Assembly (NCBI GenBank): GCA_963556145.1
Contig: OY744463.1
Location: 4,960,001 to 5,024,000, forward strand
Direction: 5' to 3'
DNA: 64,000 nucleotides
Source of the DNA: Hygrocybe punicea
Taxonomy: Eukaryota > Basidiomycota > Agaricomycetes > Agaricales > Hygrophoraceae
The notes under the pieces: generated by a model
What the model saw: the letters and a program-made list of their open reading frames with translations, nothing else
What the model was told of the DNA's origin: nothing
Databases searched by the model: none
Position numbers and translations under genes: made by a program
Shown: positions 34,610 through 46,400 of the stretch, piece after piece
Layout: every line of letters begins with the position of its first letter
Position numbering within the stretch: the stretch's first letter is position 1

Positions 34610-35758
34610 CTGGATGTGGTGAAAGAAAACCACCACCCAGATAGGAATGTGGTGCAGGAGAACCACCACTCAAAATATTTGGTCCATGGTGCAAGGAAAC
34701 CATCACCGAAATAGGAATGTGGTGCAGGAGAACCATCACCTAAATAGGGATGTGGTGCAAGAGAACCACCACTCAACATATTTTCGGTCCATGGTACAAG
34801 GGAACCATGACCTAGAATGGCGCAGGAGAACCACCACTCAAAATATTTAGACTATGGTGCAAGGAAACCATCATATAAATAGGGATGTGGTACAGGAGAA
34901 CCATCACCTAAATAGTGGTGTGGTGCAGGAGAACCACTGCTCAAAATATTTTCGGTCCATGGTGCAAGGAAACCACCACCTAAATAGGAATGTGGTGCAG
35001 GAGAACCATCACCTAAATAGGGATGTGGTGCAGGAGAACCATCAACTAAATAGGGATGTGGTGTAGGAGAACCACCACTCAAAATATTTTCGGTCTATGG
35101 TATGAGGAAACCACCACCTAAATAGGGATGTGGTGCAGGAGAACCACCACTCAAAATATTTTTGGTCCATGGTGCAAGGAAACCATCACCTAAACAGGAA
35201 TGTGGTGCAGGAGAACCATCACCTAAATAGGGATGTGGTGTAGGGAAACCACCACTCAAAATATTTTCGGTCCATGGTTCAACAAAACCATGACCTAAAT
35301 AGGGATATGGTGCAGGAGAACCACCACTCAAAATATTTGGACTATGGTGCAAGGAAACCATCACATAAATAGAAATGTGGTGCAGGAGAACCACCACTGA
35401 AAATATTTTCGGTCCATGGTGCAAGGAAACCACCACCTAAATAGGAATGTGGTGCAGGAGAACCACCACTCAAAATATTTAGACTATGGTGCAAGGAAAC
35501 CATCATATAAATAGGGATGTGGTACAGGAGAACCACCTAAATAGTGGTGTGGTGCAGGAGAACCACCACTGAAAATATTTTCGGTCCATGGTGCAAGGAA
35601 ACCACCACCTAAATAGGAATGTGGTGCAGCAGAACCACCACTCACAATATTTTCAGTTCATGGTGCAAGGAAACCATCACCCAATTAGCAATATGGTGCA
35701 GGTGAACCACCACTCCAAATATTTTTGAACCATGGTGCAGGAAAGCCACCACCCAAAT
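34610..35758 (-). repeat. Minisatellite array, right arm (mirror copy)
   Basis: The reverse complement of the left array, with the same monomer order, variants and edges. Keeping the same order of variant monomers shows the two arrays are copies of each other and did not expand independently. Confidence 0.85.
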
Positions 35759-36261
35759 ATGAGATCTGGTGCAGGAAAACCACTCAACAACAGTATGGAT
35801 GGTGCTCAGGAACCACTGCCAGTAGGCAACAGCAGGTGGTGCAGGAGAACCAGTTCTCTAATAGTCTACTAGTGGCTGAATGGTTCCTGAGCACTAATTC
35901 AGCCGGCTGTAATGATTTTGTGTGTAACATGGTACGTGTGTTTGGCTGTAAACTGGTACGCGCTTAGACCATATACACTAGTCACCTTATCCGATTTTTT
36001 TGGTCCAGTCACGTGGAAAATAAGATTATACACGCGTTTACCGCGCAAGATCATGTCACTGCGCGGGTGCGGCTGTAAAGTTTCTTTTCCGTTGCATACC
36101 CAGGGAATGAGGCGACACAACACGTGTGAAACATATGGCCCTATTGACGTGGTGCCTTGGTCGCTCTTCCCTTCTTGCCATCCAACTTTGTGGTGAGTTC
36201 TGTCTCTCAGATTTGAACAACCCCCCTCATCGACCTCTCTCCAGATAATTTTGAAAACAAC

Positions 36262-37384
36262 ATGAAAAACCAACTATCGAGTCACAAAGTAATCCACCAG
36301 GTGCAAGTGCCCAAGGTACGTCTTTTGTGATCACTAGTCGTGCTACCCTCATAATATTGTCAGGCCGCACACAAAGTTCCCCCATCGGCCAGTTTCATTG
36401 ATAACTCAGTGAGTATCCTGAGTCTTCCGTGAGACGCTGCCTAAAGAAATGATCCTCTTGTGCAGAACGGCCTTTCACACGACGTGAACGACGACTATTC
36501 ATCTTATCAATATACCTTGGTGAGAAATCTTTATCTGATCTTACGGATTTTGTTCCTGAACCTGTTGTCAGTTGCCTGTGTATCAGTTTCTCAACTGCGA
36601 GACCCCTTCACCGACATCCACTCACTCCGATACCTCCGACATCTCTCCCCCCTCACCATGCTACCAGCCTGAATGGATATACCGTCGAGTGAAATCCCCT
36701 GGAGACAAAGTATCCGTTGACGACTCTATCTGGCCAGACGTCATCCGTCCCAGATCGCAAACCGACAGGAGTGTACCGCTCTTGGGACATACCAATTCGC
36801 GCACGCACCATGCCCGACGTCGCGGGCCATCTATATCTTCCATACCCTCTGTGGCTACAGCTTCCTCGACATCCTCTATTTCCAAGCCCAGCTATCCACA
36901 AGCAAAATCTATCTTGACACGCACTTCCTCGGCCTCAACAAAGAATTCTTTGGCCAAATCCGTCAAGTTTGTCGATATGCCCACCGTTCACTACGGGTAC
37001 GATAATGGCTACGACGACGATAGTTATGACGATTGCGAAATAGAACCTTCAAATCCTCCCACTCCACCGGTTTCACCGAAGTACAAACCCAGCCGTGGAT
37101 TCAAGCGATATATCTGGCCGCGGTGGCTGCACCAGCATGCGGCTGACCGCCCAGTAATATCAGCTCCATTCGCATTGGGAACTGCACAGCCGCAGGTGGA
37201 CTGGTCGGACAGTGCGAGCATTCACTCGACTAGATCAAATGGAAGTAGTAAATCTGAACGCACACGTCCAATGATCTCTGGTCCATTCTCATTGCGGAGT
37301 GCTCGTTCGACAGAGAGTTTTCGGTCCTCCAAGTCCATAAGCAACAGTAGACTCCGAGCTTTCCTAGGAAAAATAGTTTCTTGA
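36262..37384 (+). CDS. Conserved hypothetical, Ser-rich with SVKFVDMPTVHY motif
   Basis: The function is not recognised. The first ATG at 36262 gives MKNQLSSHKVIHQVQVPK. Three short exons (ending near 36315, 36405 and 36520) then join to the main exon from about 36572 with frame kept: AAHKVPPSASFIDNS, NGLSHDVNDDYSSYQYTL, then LPVYQFLNCETPSPTST. The rest is low-complexity and rich in Ser, Thr, Pro and Arg, with the motif AKSVKFVDMPTVHYGYDN and two copies of RPVISAPFAL / RPMISGPFSL. I believe similar small proteins are common in agarics. No signal peptide or membrane segment is seen. It starts about 270 bp from the palindrome's right edge. Confidence 0.65.
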
Positions 37385-37718
37385 CACATCGCGGTCGGTG
37401 TGAGTCTTACCGCTCAACTCATTACAGTCTGCGTTATCTCAAAACTGATTTGTTTAGCCCTGGACTGCCTGGCATAACCATCACGGCGTCTTGTGTCTAT
37501 GCAGTCTTGAAGCAAGGATTCCAGAAGGTCTGTTTACTGGAGGGAAATCCTTCTTGACTCCGATGAAGAGCCTTCTTTCACTTACATTGTTTTCTTGGCA
37601 ACTCGTATTTGTTTATGACTGGTCTGAATAGGACGGAAGAAATAATAACTTTAGCAGCCACAGACCGTGTACATCCGGTTATGAACGTAGGACTATGTAA
37701 TCTTGACATTGTTAAAGT
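37385..37718. other. Intergenic region between convergent genes
   Basis: About 330 bp between the stop of the hypothetical gene and the stop of the Mgr2-type gene. It holds 3' untranslated sequence, and I see nothing else in it. Confidence 0.5.
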
Positions 37719-38260
37719 TCATTGACGTCTTTTTTCCGCCTCCCACCTCGCTCTGAGCAAAGAAGCACCTTCAGATCTTGTTCGCATAATAGGTGGCAGG
37801 AGTTGCAATTGAGCGGCTTCGAGATGTGGTGGGACTAGTGAGTCACTTCGGATGACCTGCAAGTAAAACGTGATAAGGAATTGCACGAGAGTCTAATGGG
37901 AACTTCTTCACTGATCCGATAGCGAGGAAGAAAGAGAATGTTGCTGCACTGCTGAGCATGTATTGAGAGAGCGTGGCTAAGAATCCTCGTGGTCCCGGTC
38001 CACTCCTTCAAGAGGTGTGAATACGTTCAGTTGGCGGATCGCATTGACGGCACTTGCCTCAAGATGCTATAGGATCCAAAGATGAATCCTATGGTTAGTC
38101 CAACGCCGCCACCCATTAGAGCACCCATCCTGGAAAGGACGATAGTTTCAGAGACGGCATTGAACTCGACATGCAATAATAACGCCTACTTTACTACCAG
38201 AATTGGACTTGTCAGGACGAGATTGTCAAGGTATCCGTATAATGCTTACATTTTTGCCAT
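37719..38260 (-). CDS. MGR2: Mgr2/Romo1-type mitochondrial inner membrane protein
   Basis: A small two-helix protein of the TIM23 import machinery (yeast Mgr2; animal Romo1). It is spread over four small exons, 38260-38250, 38129-38058, 38005-37912 and 37856-37719, totalling 105 codons including the stop. The core reads MGALMGGGVGLTIGFIFGSY, SILRSGPGPRGFLATLSQ, YMLSSAATFSFFLAIGSVIR, an almost exact family match with both Gly-rich membrane helices. The second intron (38006-38057) starts GCAAGT, a textbook GC donor. Unlike yeast Mgr2, the protein continues about 40 residues past IGSVIR into a charged tail. The first exon (MAKM) is the least certain part. It is divergent from PEX10 with about 100 bp between starts. 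Confidence 0.85.
38006..38057 (-). other. GC-AG intron in the Mgr2-type gene
   Basis: The exon ends ATCTTGAG at 38058 and restarts GAGTGGACC at 38005, giving the conserved SILRSGPGPRGF. The 52-bp intron begins GCAAGT, the classical GC donor context after AG, and ends TTGAAG. Confidence 0.75.
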
Positions 38261-38363
38261 ACCGAAACCTCTTGTCGATGTCCAGCCATGGTATTATGTA
38301 GCGAAGGGACAAATGCCAGTGAGGTGGTCAATTGCAGTAGTGGCGTTCTTCCAAGCAAAGCAA
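38261..38363. promoter_or_regulatory. Short divergent promoter, MGR2 / PEX10
   Basis: Only 103 bp lie between the two divergent start codons, so the genes must share a core promoter region. One serves mitochondrial import and the other peroxisome import. No motif is assigned. Confidence 0.5.
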
Positions 38364-39583
38364 ATGTCAACTACTTTGCCGTCTTTTCCTCCGGCTCAGC
38401 AAGCTCAAATCAGTTCGTTTCTTGGCCCAGTGCTGGCCATACAGAAACTTACCAGATTTATTTAGTCCGTGCCAATCAAAGGGACTTATATCACGTATCG
38501 TCTCTCAGAGATCAGACCGAAACTGTCATTAGGTCCTGGTTTGGTCTGTTCCCCTCCGAATTTTGCAACTGCACAATAACCTCCCATCAGGGACCCGGTG
38601 GTTAACGAGGTGGGATAAAGAAGTGGAGTTGTTCGTTAAACTAGTGTACTACGGACTGACAACTGGCCGAGGTAAGCTGCTCTTGATGTGCGCGTGTTGT
38701 TCACCTTGAACTTCGAATGTAGCAATACAGACTCTCGGGGAAGAGTACACTGACATATGGCAGCAATCGGCATCCACGAGAAGGCTGCCCTCATATACAC
38801 TGCGAGCGGCGCTCATCCTTCTTCCTACGTTGCCGTCATATCTCATTGCGCGATGGGGATCGAGGTTGTCTTCCCGATCTGCCCATCTAGCTACCGTCCT
38901 CCGCAGTCTTCCCGCAACCTTTGAGGTCATTTCCGAAATCAATCTGGCTTTATTTTATTTACGTGGTACATATTACGACGTTGTGAAGAGGGTGCTTGGT
39001 ATTCGTCATGTATGATTCATCTTGATAGCTCATGGGAGAGAACGCTGAATAATAGTGCCGTGACAGTTGTCGTCTATCCCAGAGGATCCGTATACACGCC
39101 CGCCTTCTTATTCATTGTTGGGCGTCCTTCTCGGCATCCGATTGTGCCACCGTCTCATCAAGTTCATTCGAACCGCCACTCAGAATCCGGAATCAACGCA
39201 TTCAAAAGGAAAACACCGCGTCGACGATACTTTCATTGACGACCGTCCTGTATCCTCCTTACTTGGACCCGTTGATCCTGAGGGGGAACCTGCTAGACCT
39301 GCTGAAGAGGACGAACGCACAATGCTCGATGTCACATCGATCCCATCTAGTTCGAGGGCAGGGAGAAACTGCACGTTATGCTTGGAGGAACGGACTAACA
39401 GTTGTGTGACAGAATGTGGTCATTTGTTTTGCTGGAGCTGTATTGTGGGCTGGGGACGGGAAAAGGTCCGTCCTGATTTGCAACGTTTATCCATTACTGA
39501 TTCATCCTTGTGTATAGGCGGAATGTCCGCTATGTCGGCAATCGTTGAACCTGGCGCGTTTGTTGCCCATATATAATCTGTGA
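38364..39583 (+). CDS. PEX10: Peroxin PEX10, RING-type E3 ubiquitin ligase
   Basis: A peroxisomal membrane RING protein that ubiquitinates the import receptor Pex5 together with Pex2 and Pex12. Exons join as MSTTLPSFPPAQQAQ; IRANQRDLYHVSSLRDQTET; TRWLTRWDKEVELFVKL; TLGEEYTDIWQ onward; and LSSIPEDPYTRPPSYSLLGV. A C3HC4 RING follows: CTLCLEERTNSCVTECGHLFCWSCI, then an intron, then CPLCRQSLNLARLLPIYNL and stop. Hydrophobic segments (AALILLPTLPSYLI; INLALFYLRGTYYDVV) fit the family's membrane part. The start at 38364 is chosen because FPPAQQAQI leads directly into the conserved RANQRD region. All joins keep frame. Confidence 0.9.
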
Positions 39584-39698
39584 TACAGCAGTAACACAGC
39601 TAATTCAACCTAAGATACGCTACAGGATCAGCAACAATCCTTTGGGGAGCACTTCCGCTCAGTGGATATGCTATTTCTCAACGTGCTATCCCTACGCG

Positions 39699-40307
39699 TT
39701 ATACCACTTGCTGGATAAGTGTTATATTGTCGCCTTTGAGAAGAATTCGACCTATTATACATTCACCGTGTCAGCTATGAGTTTGAGTTTCACAAATCAC
39801 TCTGACCTAGTTCTCTTCTTGGTTTCGCGTCCTTGACGAACACCTCCGCGGCTTCGTCTAAAACTACATTCATGAATTCATCGAAACCCTGTGAAAGATC
39901 CAGTCAAGTAAGTAAGATGTTTGGGAAGGAACAGATCGACAAGGGGAAAGGTAGCGTGAAATATCGATGAAACGCTACACGATAAAACGAATCACGATTG
40001 TGCCTTCGTTGGCCCGAGATGCAGTTTCAACGCAGGTCGTGTTCGATTAGAATACAGGACACGCACAATGATTCGTCCTTCAATCCGCATCTCAACATTG
40101 TCATACAACCAGATTACAATTTTCGTTTTCTGAAAGACATAGATTTTAGCCAGAATATCAATGAGATTGTGATGACTCGATGACCTGCTGAAGGTTTTTG
40201 AAAATAACATTCTGTTGCGTTGGGGGTACAATCAATGAGAATGTGAGAGTATTTATGTTGGGACTTACGATGGGCTGAACCATCACACGCTGTTGGCGTC
40301 CTGACAT
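39699..40307 (-). CDS. SME1: Small nuclear ribonucleoprotein E (SmE)
   Basis: A core Sm-ring protein of the U1, U2, U4 and U5 snRNPs. The 87-residue protein is split into at least five tiny exons: MSGRQQRVMVQPI, NVIFKNLQQ, KTKIVIWLYDNVEMRIEGRII, GFDEFMNVVLDEAAEVF with VKDAKPRREL, and GRILLKGDNITLIQQVV. Both Sm motifs are complete. The introns are larger, in sum, than the coding sequence. The start at 40307 gives the standard MSGRQQRV start. It faces away from the dynein gene, with 132 bp between start codons. Confidence 0.93.
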
Positions 40308-40439
40308 GATGAGAAAGAGCCTGAATATGTGTATGCTGGAAAGTTGCAAAGCTGTTCGAAACCGTACTACGTACGTAAGCTACTCTCACCCTTGCAACTC
40401 CAAATTTGTGTTGACGGCGCGTTCAGCAGCAACAACACG
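40308..40439. promoter_or_regulatory. Short divergent promoter, SmE / dynein motor gene
   Basis: A 132 bp spacer between the start codons. It matters because it leaves no room for a dynein tail upstream. A pyrimidine-rich stretch (CTCTCACCCTTGCAACTCC) sits about 40-55 bp before the dynein ATG. Confidence 0.5.
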
Positions 40440-43400
40440 ATGGAGGTGCGTACAGCGCATGCTGTCAACTTTCTGTCCATAACGGTGTTTTTTCAGGTCT
40501 TTTCTCCATCCAATTCTTCGACGGCGGCTGCTGTCACGTTTATCACTTTTGTTCAAGATCTCAAACGCAAGACTAAGACATGGGGACCCATGATAGAACT
40601 TTGTGCCAATGGCGAGAAAACCCTAGAACGCTTTCGGTTCCAGTTTCCAGACGACTGGCTCTATAGTGACCAGCTAAGAGGAGAATGGGGTGCCTACCAG
40701 GAGATCTTGAAGAGAAAGAACGACTCTATACAGGAGCAACTAGGTGTGTTGGATAATCGCTGCCACTCGGGCTTGTCGTAAATGCGTGTCATTTTCCACA
40801 GCGGGCCTTCAACTAAAGATTGTCGCGGAGGATAAGATAGTAGAGAACAAAATAAACGATATACTGCAGGAATGGGAACAGACGCGTCCTGTGCAGGGTA
40901 GCATGCGAGCGGACACCGCCATGAACACAATCAACGTGTTCGAGGGGAAGCTCAACCGCGTCCGAGAAGAATACGATCTGGTCTGTAGAGCTAAGGAAGC
41001 TCTCGATCTCGATCTCACCCGGCATACGCGACTCGACCCAGTTTTTGAAGAATTACGCGACCTCAAGGCTGTGTGGACCGCGCTTTCCGGCATATGGAGT
41101 CAGATCGGCGAACTTAGGGAGATGTCCTGGGCTACTGTGCAGCCGAGAAAGTTACGACAACAAATCGACAGTCTCTTGTCCTCCACGAAAGACATGCCCA
41201 CAAGAATGAGGCAATACGCTGCCTTCGAATACGTACAGGAGGTCTTGCGTGGCCTGCTCAAGTCGAATGCCATTGTATCGGAGCTCAAGTCTGAAGCATT
41301 GAAAGACAGGCATTGGAAGCAACTCCTCAAAGTGCTCAGATTGTCAGCTCAAATTAGTTTACCACTGTATGTCTGGGCACCGTTCTTATCTGGGTGGCCA
41401 TGCTGACCACTTGTACCTAGCATGACCCTTGGCCATGTTTATGATATGGATCTGAAGAAGAACGAAACTATGATCAAAGAGGTGATCATACAGGCGCAAG
41501 GCGAAGTTCGTTTCTGCTTCAACATTCAGAGGCCCTTCGTGCATTAATCGAATCTTTCATCAGATGGCTCTCGAAGAGTACGTAAAGCAAGTGAAGGAGA
41601 CTTGGAGCAACTATACACTCGAACTTGTGCCCTACCAGACCAAATGCCGCCTTATCAAGTGCGCCCCGATACTAATCCAAATGTTCCATTATTAATTACC
41701 AAAAATAGAGGATGGGATGATCTTTTCAACAAATGCAGCGAAAATCTCAACTCACTGACGGCGATGAAGCTGTCTCCGTATTACAAGGGTGGGTAATTCT
41801 GAGAGCGGCAACGTCTTTGTACTGACCACTTCTGTTCAAACCAGTCTTCGAAGAAGAAGTATTGTTTTGCCACGGTCTATTTCAGGGTTACGTGTACTCA
41901 CAAATTGTTAGGCTGGCTCATGGGAAGAGAAGCTCAACCGCATTCACGTCCTGTTTGGTATGTTACGCTATTTTTGCTGACATATCTCATCTGAAGTATT
42001 GTAGACGTTTGGATTGATGTACAACGTCAGTGGGTCTATTTGGAAGGAATATTTTCAGGCAGTGCCGACATCAAGCACCTTCTTCCTGTCGAAAGTGCAC
42101 GCTTTCAGAACATTAATGCAGAATTCTTGACGGTGATGAAGAAAGTTTACAAATCGCCTTTTGTCATCGATGTCATGAATATCCAGGGGATCCAGAAGAG
42201 TTTGGAACGCCTTGCAGATTTACTCAACAAGATCCAGAAAGCTCTAGGAGAGTACTTGGAACGTGAGCGATCATCATTTCCAAGATTTTATTTCGTTGGC
42301 GACGAGGACTTGCTGGAGATCATCGGTAACAGCAAAGATATCTTGCGCATCATGAAACATTTGAAAAAGATGTTTGCTGGGATCTCAACTATCAAGCTGG
42401 ATGAAGATTTGACACAAATCCAGGGAATGGCGTCACGGGAGGGAGAAGAAGTACCATTTAGAGACCCGATTCAGCTGAAGGAATTCCCGAAGATCAACGA
42501 CTGGCTAGCTAAAATCGACACCATGATGCGACTATCTTTGGCGGAATTACTTTGCGATGCGGTCACGGAACTACAGCTGTTCTATGGCAATGGCTCCAAA
42601 TTGTTGATGGACCGACTTTTGGCTTGGATGGAGAAATATCCTGCTCAACTAGTGACTTTGGCAATTCAAGTTGCCTGGACTGCCTCAGTTGAAAACGCCC
42701 TCGAAGAGTCCCGAGCGCCCGATGGACCGCTCGACACTGTGCATCAAGCTCTCGACCTCCTCGCCGATATAGTATTGCAGGAGTTGAGTCCTGTTACTCG
42801 ACGAAAATGCGAACACCTCATCACGGAGCTCGTGCATCAACGTGACGTTACGCGTGCTCTCGTCCAACAACGAACATATGACACGAAAGGGTTTACTTGG
42901 CTCTATCAAATGCGTTTCTACCTCGATCGCGGAGTTGACAATCCGTTAGAACGGCTAGCTATCCGCATTGCCGATGCTTCGTTCCCATACGGTTGGGAGT
43001 ATCTCGGGGTACCAGATCGCCTTGTGCAGACTCCTCTCACAGACCGAGTATATCTTACAATGACCCAAGCGTTGGACAATCAGCTGGGAGGTGCCCCATT
43101 CGGTCCAGCCGGTACCGGTGAGCATTAATCCACGTTCTATGCATGTTTTCTTTTTGATATTTATTGACAGGCAAGACGGAATCTGTCAAAGCGCTTGGGG
43201 TTCAGCTTGGTCGTTTCGTTCTCGTTTTCTGTTGCGATGAAGCTTTCGATTTTCAAGCTATGGGGCGTATCTTCCTAGGTCTTTGTCAGGTCGGCGCATG
43301 GGGTTGCTTCGACGAATTCAATCGACTCGAAGAACGCATCCTCAGTGCGGTCTCACAACAAGTACAGAGCATCCAGCAAGGTCTTGCTTCACTGGTCAAG

Positions 43401-46400
43401 AATCCTAATACAGAGATCGAGTTAGTAGGCAAGAGTTTAAAGATCAACAAGAATATTGGTTAGAATCTTTTCAAAATTTGTGCCCAAGTGATTCTGATTT
43501 TCTCCTTCAAGGTATCTTTATTACTACTAACCCAAACTATGCTGGTCGTTCAACCCTTCCACCAAATTTGACTAAGCTTTTTAGACCGTGAGTTTGTGCC
43601 GACCATTCCTCCCATATTCTAACGGCAGTGCTAGGATGGCTATGACTCGGCCTGACCGCGAGCTGATTGCTCAAGTCATGTTGTTCTCGCAAGGTTTCCG
43701 CACGGCGGAGTCTTTGGCTTCTAAGATCGTCCCTTTCTTCAATCTTTGCGACGAACAACTTTCTCCTCAACCACATTATGACTTCGGACTCCGGGCTTTG
43801 AAGGCCGTGCTGGCCAGTGCTGGCGTTCTCAAGCGCGAACGCTTGCAGAGTGTCAAGGTTGAGGATGGAGAAGATATCGGAGGTCTCTCAGACGCTATAT
43901 CTGAGCAGATAATTGTCATCCAGAGTGTGACGGAGACCATTGTACCAAAACTCGTGGCCGACGATGTTCCGCTGCTTACCAGGTAAAGCTAATTGCTACT
44001 TCTCATGACCTTTATTCCCATCCTTTCTGCTTAGTCTCCTGGCGGATGTGTTCCCTGGCGTTGACTACTTGCCTGTTGACTTGGATGCGTTGCGCGAAAA
44101 AATTCTCAATGTCTGTGCAGAGCGCCGTTTGGTCGACGGCGAACGCTGGATTGCCAAGATTCTACAACTGTATCAGATTCAAAAGATTCAGCATGGTCTT
44201 ATGATGGTAGGACCATCTGGTAGTGGTAAGACGAATGCTTGGCAAGTTTTGTTAGCAGCCCTTGAACGCATTGATGGTATCGAGGGAGTATCATACGTCA
44301 TTGATCCCAAAGCCATGCACAAGGACGCTTTGTATGGGACTCTTGATCCTACCACACGTGAGTGGAACGATGGTCTTTTCACGCACATCCTGCGTAAAAT
44401 TGTGGACGACGTGCGCGGTGAAAGTGGGAAGAGGCACTGGATTGTATTTGATGGCGATGTTGATCCGGAATGGGTGGAAAATCTCAACAGGTAAGCCGAA
44501 CTGTCAACTTGCAGTAGCCCAAACCATTATTCTTCGATAGTGTCCTGGACGACAACAAACTGCTCACTCTTCCAAACGGCGAGCGTCTCAATCTTCCACC
44601 CAACGTACGCATCATGTTCGAGGTTGAGCATCTCAAATATGCTACACTTGCAACCGTCAGTCGATGTGGAATGATTTGGTTCAGCGAGGACGTCATAGAG
44701 ACCTCCATGGTTTATCGAAATTATCTCCAAACCCTTTCCTCGAATCCTCTTGATGCTGATGACGACGACGCCTTGGATAACCCTGGTCGACGAGCAGAGA
44801 TTATGCCTTCGGATGCTTCCATCCCGGTTAACCTCGCCACCCAAAAACAGGTGGCCGCCATTCTCGAACGCTATTTTGCCGACGGCGAACTTGTCAGTTC
44901 GGCTTTGACCTTCGCGGAATCCTTTGAACATATCATGGATTTCACTGTAACACGTGCTTTGAATACGTTATTCTCACTGATCAACAAAACTGTTCGGAAT
45001 GTCATCGAGTACAACTTCCAGCATCCCGATTTCCCCTTGACTTCTGAGCGTGTCGAACAATATGTCACGAAGCGACTACTCGTAAACATCATCTGGGCGT
45101 TTTCTGGGGATGCAAAATTGGACTTGCGAGCCGAAATGGGCGACTTCTTACGCAACCAAACCGGAATCGATCTCCCAGCCCTCACTCCGGGCAATTCCCT
45201 CCTCGACTATGATGTCCAGGTCGCTAATGGCGAGTGGATTGCTTGGCAGTCGAGAGTTCCCGTGATTGAAATTGATGCTCATGCTGTCACGGCATCTGAC
45301 GTCGTCGTGCCGACAATGGACACCGTTCGCCATGAGGAGGTCTTGTACTCTTGGCTCTCCGAGCACAAGCCCCTTATGCTTTGTGGTCCTCCAGGTTCCG
45401 GAAAGACGATGACTCTGTTTAGTGCACTTAGAAAGCTCCCCGACATGGAAGTTGTCGGCTTGAATTTTTCTAGTGCCACAACCCCGGAACTCATCCTCAA
45501 AACGTTCGAACAATACTGCGAACACCGAAAAACACCCAACGGCGTCATTCTTGCCCCAGTACAAATTGGGCGTTGGCTAGTGGTATTCTGCGACGAAATA
45601 AATTTGCCAGCTCCTGATAAGTACGGGACCCAAAAGGTCATCTCATTTATCCGTCAGCTTGTGGAATGTGGAGGCTATTGGCGTGCGACTGATATGGCTT
45701 GGGTTAAACTAGAGCGCATTCAGTTCGTTGGCGCGTGTAATCCTCCCACCGACCCAGGTCGTGTTCCTCTGACTCACCGTTTTCTTCGACATGCACCCGT
45801 CGTCATGGTTGATTACCCCGGAGAAGTATCATTGAAACAGATTTACGGCACCTATACTCGTGCTGTTCTGAAAGTGGTACCTAACCTTCGAGCGTATTCA
45901 GAACCGCTGACAGACGCCATGGTTGCCTTCTACCTCGCGTCGCAGAGACGATTCACAACTGATATTCAAGCCCATTATGTCTACAGTCCTCGTGAGCTCA
46001 CACGTTGGGTGCGAGGGATATATGAAGCAATTCGACCACTGGAAGTGTTATCCGTTGAGGGTCTTGTCCGTGTCTGGGCACATGAAGCATTACGACTCTT
46101 TCAAGATCGCCTTGTCTCCGAGGAAGAAAAACTTTGGACTGATGAAAATATTGATGCTTCAGCGTTGGAACATTTTCCTACAATCAATCGTGATGAAGCT
46201 CTCGCCCGCCCAATTTTGTTCTCGAATTGGACTTCCAAACATTATATATCGGTAGACCGAGAAAGTCTCAGAGAGTACACTAAAGCGCGACTCCGTGTAT
46301 TCTATGAGGAAGAGCTGGACGTCCCACTGGTTCTTTTCAATGATGTCTTGGATCACGTTCTTCGCATTGACCGAGTCTTCCGACAAGTCCAAGGTCACCT

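Larger units (their letters stand above)
31359..35989. repeat. Giant inverted repeat (palindrome) around an assembly gap
   Basis: Paired positions sum to 67348 across the whole structure: 31378-33460 is the reverse complement of 33888-35970. Outside this, 10 bases differ, and then 9 more bases pair (31359-31367 with 35981-35989). I found one arm difference by eye (A at 32096 against G on the matching strand at 35252), so the arms are nearly identical over about 2.08 kb. The centre is 33461-33887, of which 200 bases are N. The arms carry a minisatellite and two diverged inner units. It is either a recent foldback-type insertion or an assembly artefact at the gap. No transposase gene is present in the visible part. 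Confidence 0.9.

Noticed and set aside
31250..36261. Telomere or subtelomere explanation for the palindrome
   Set aside because: No TTAGGG-type repeats are present, and housekeeping genes continue on both sides.
40440..41400. Dynein gene as a 5'-truncated pseudogene
   Set aside because: All exons stay open, splice sites are intact and a start codon fits the family sequence; a split gene explains the missing tail better.
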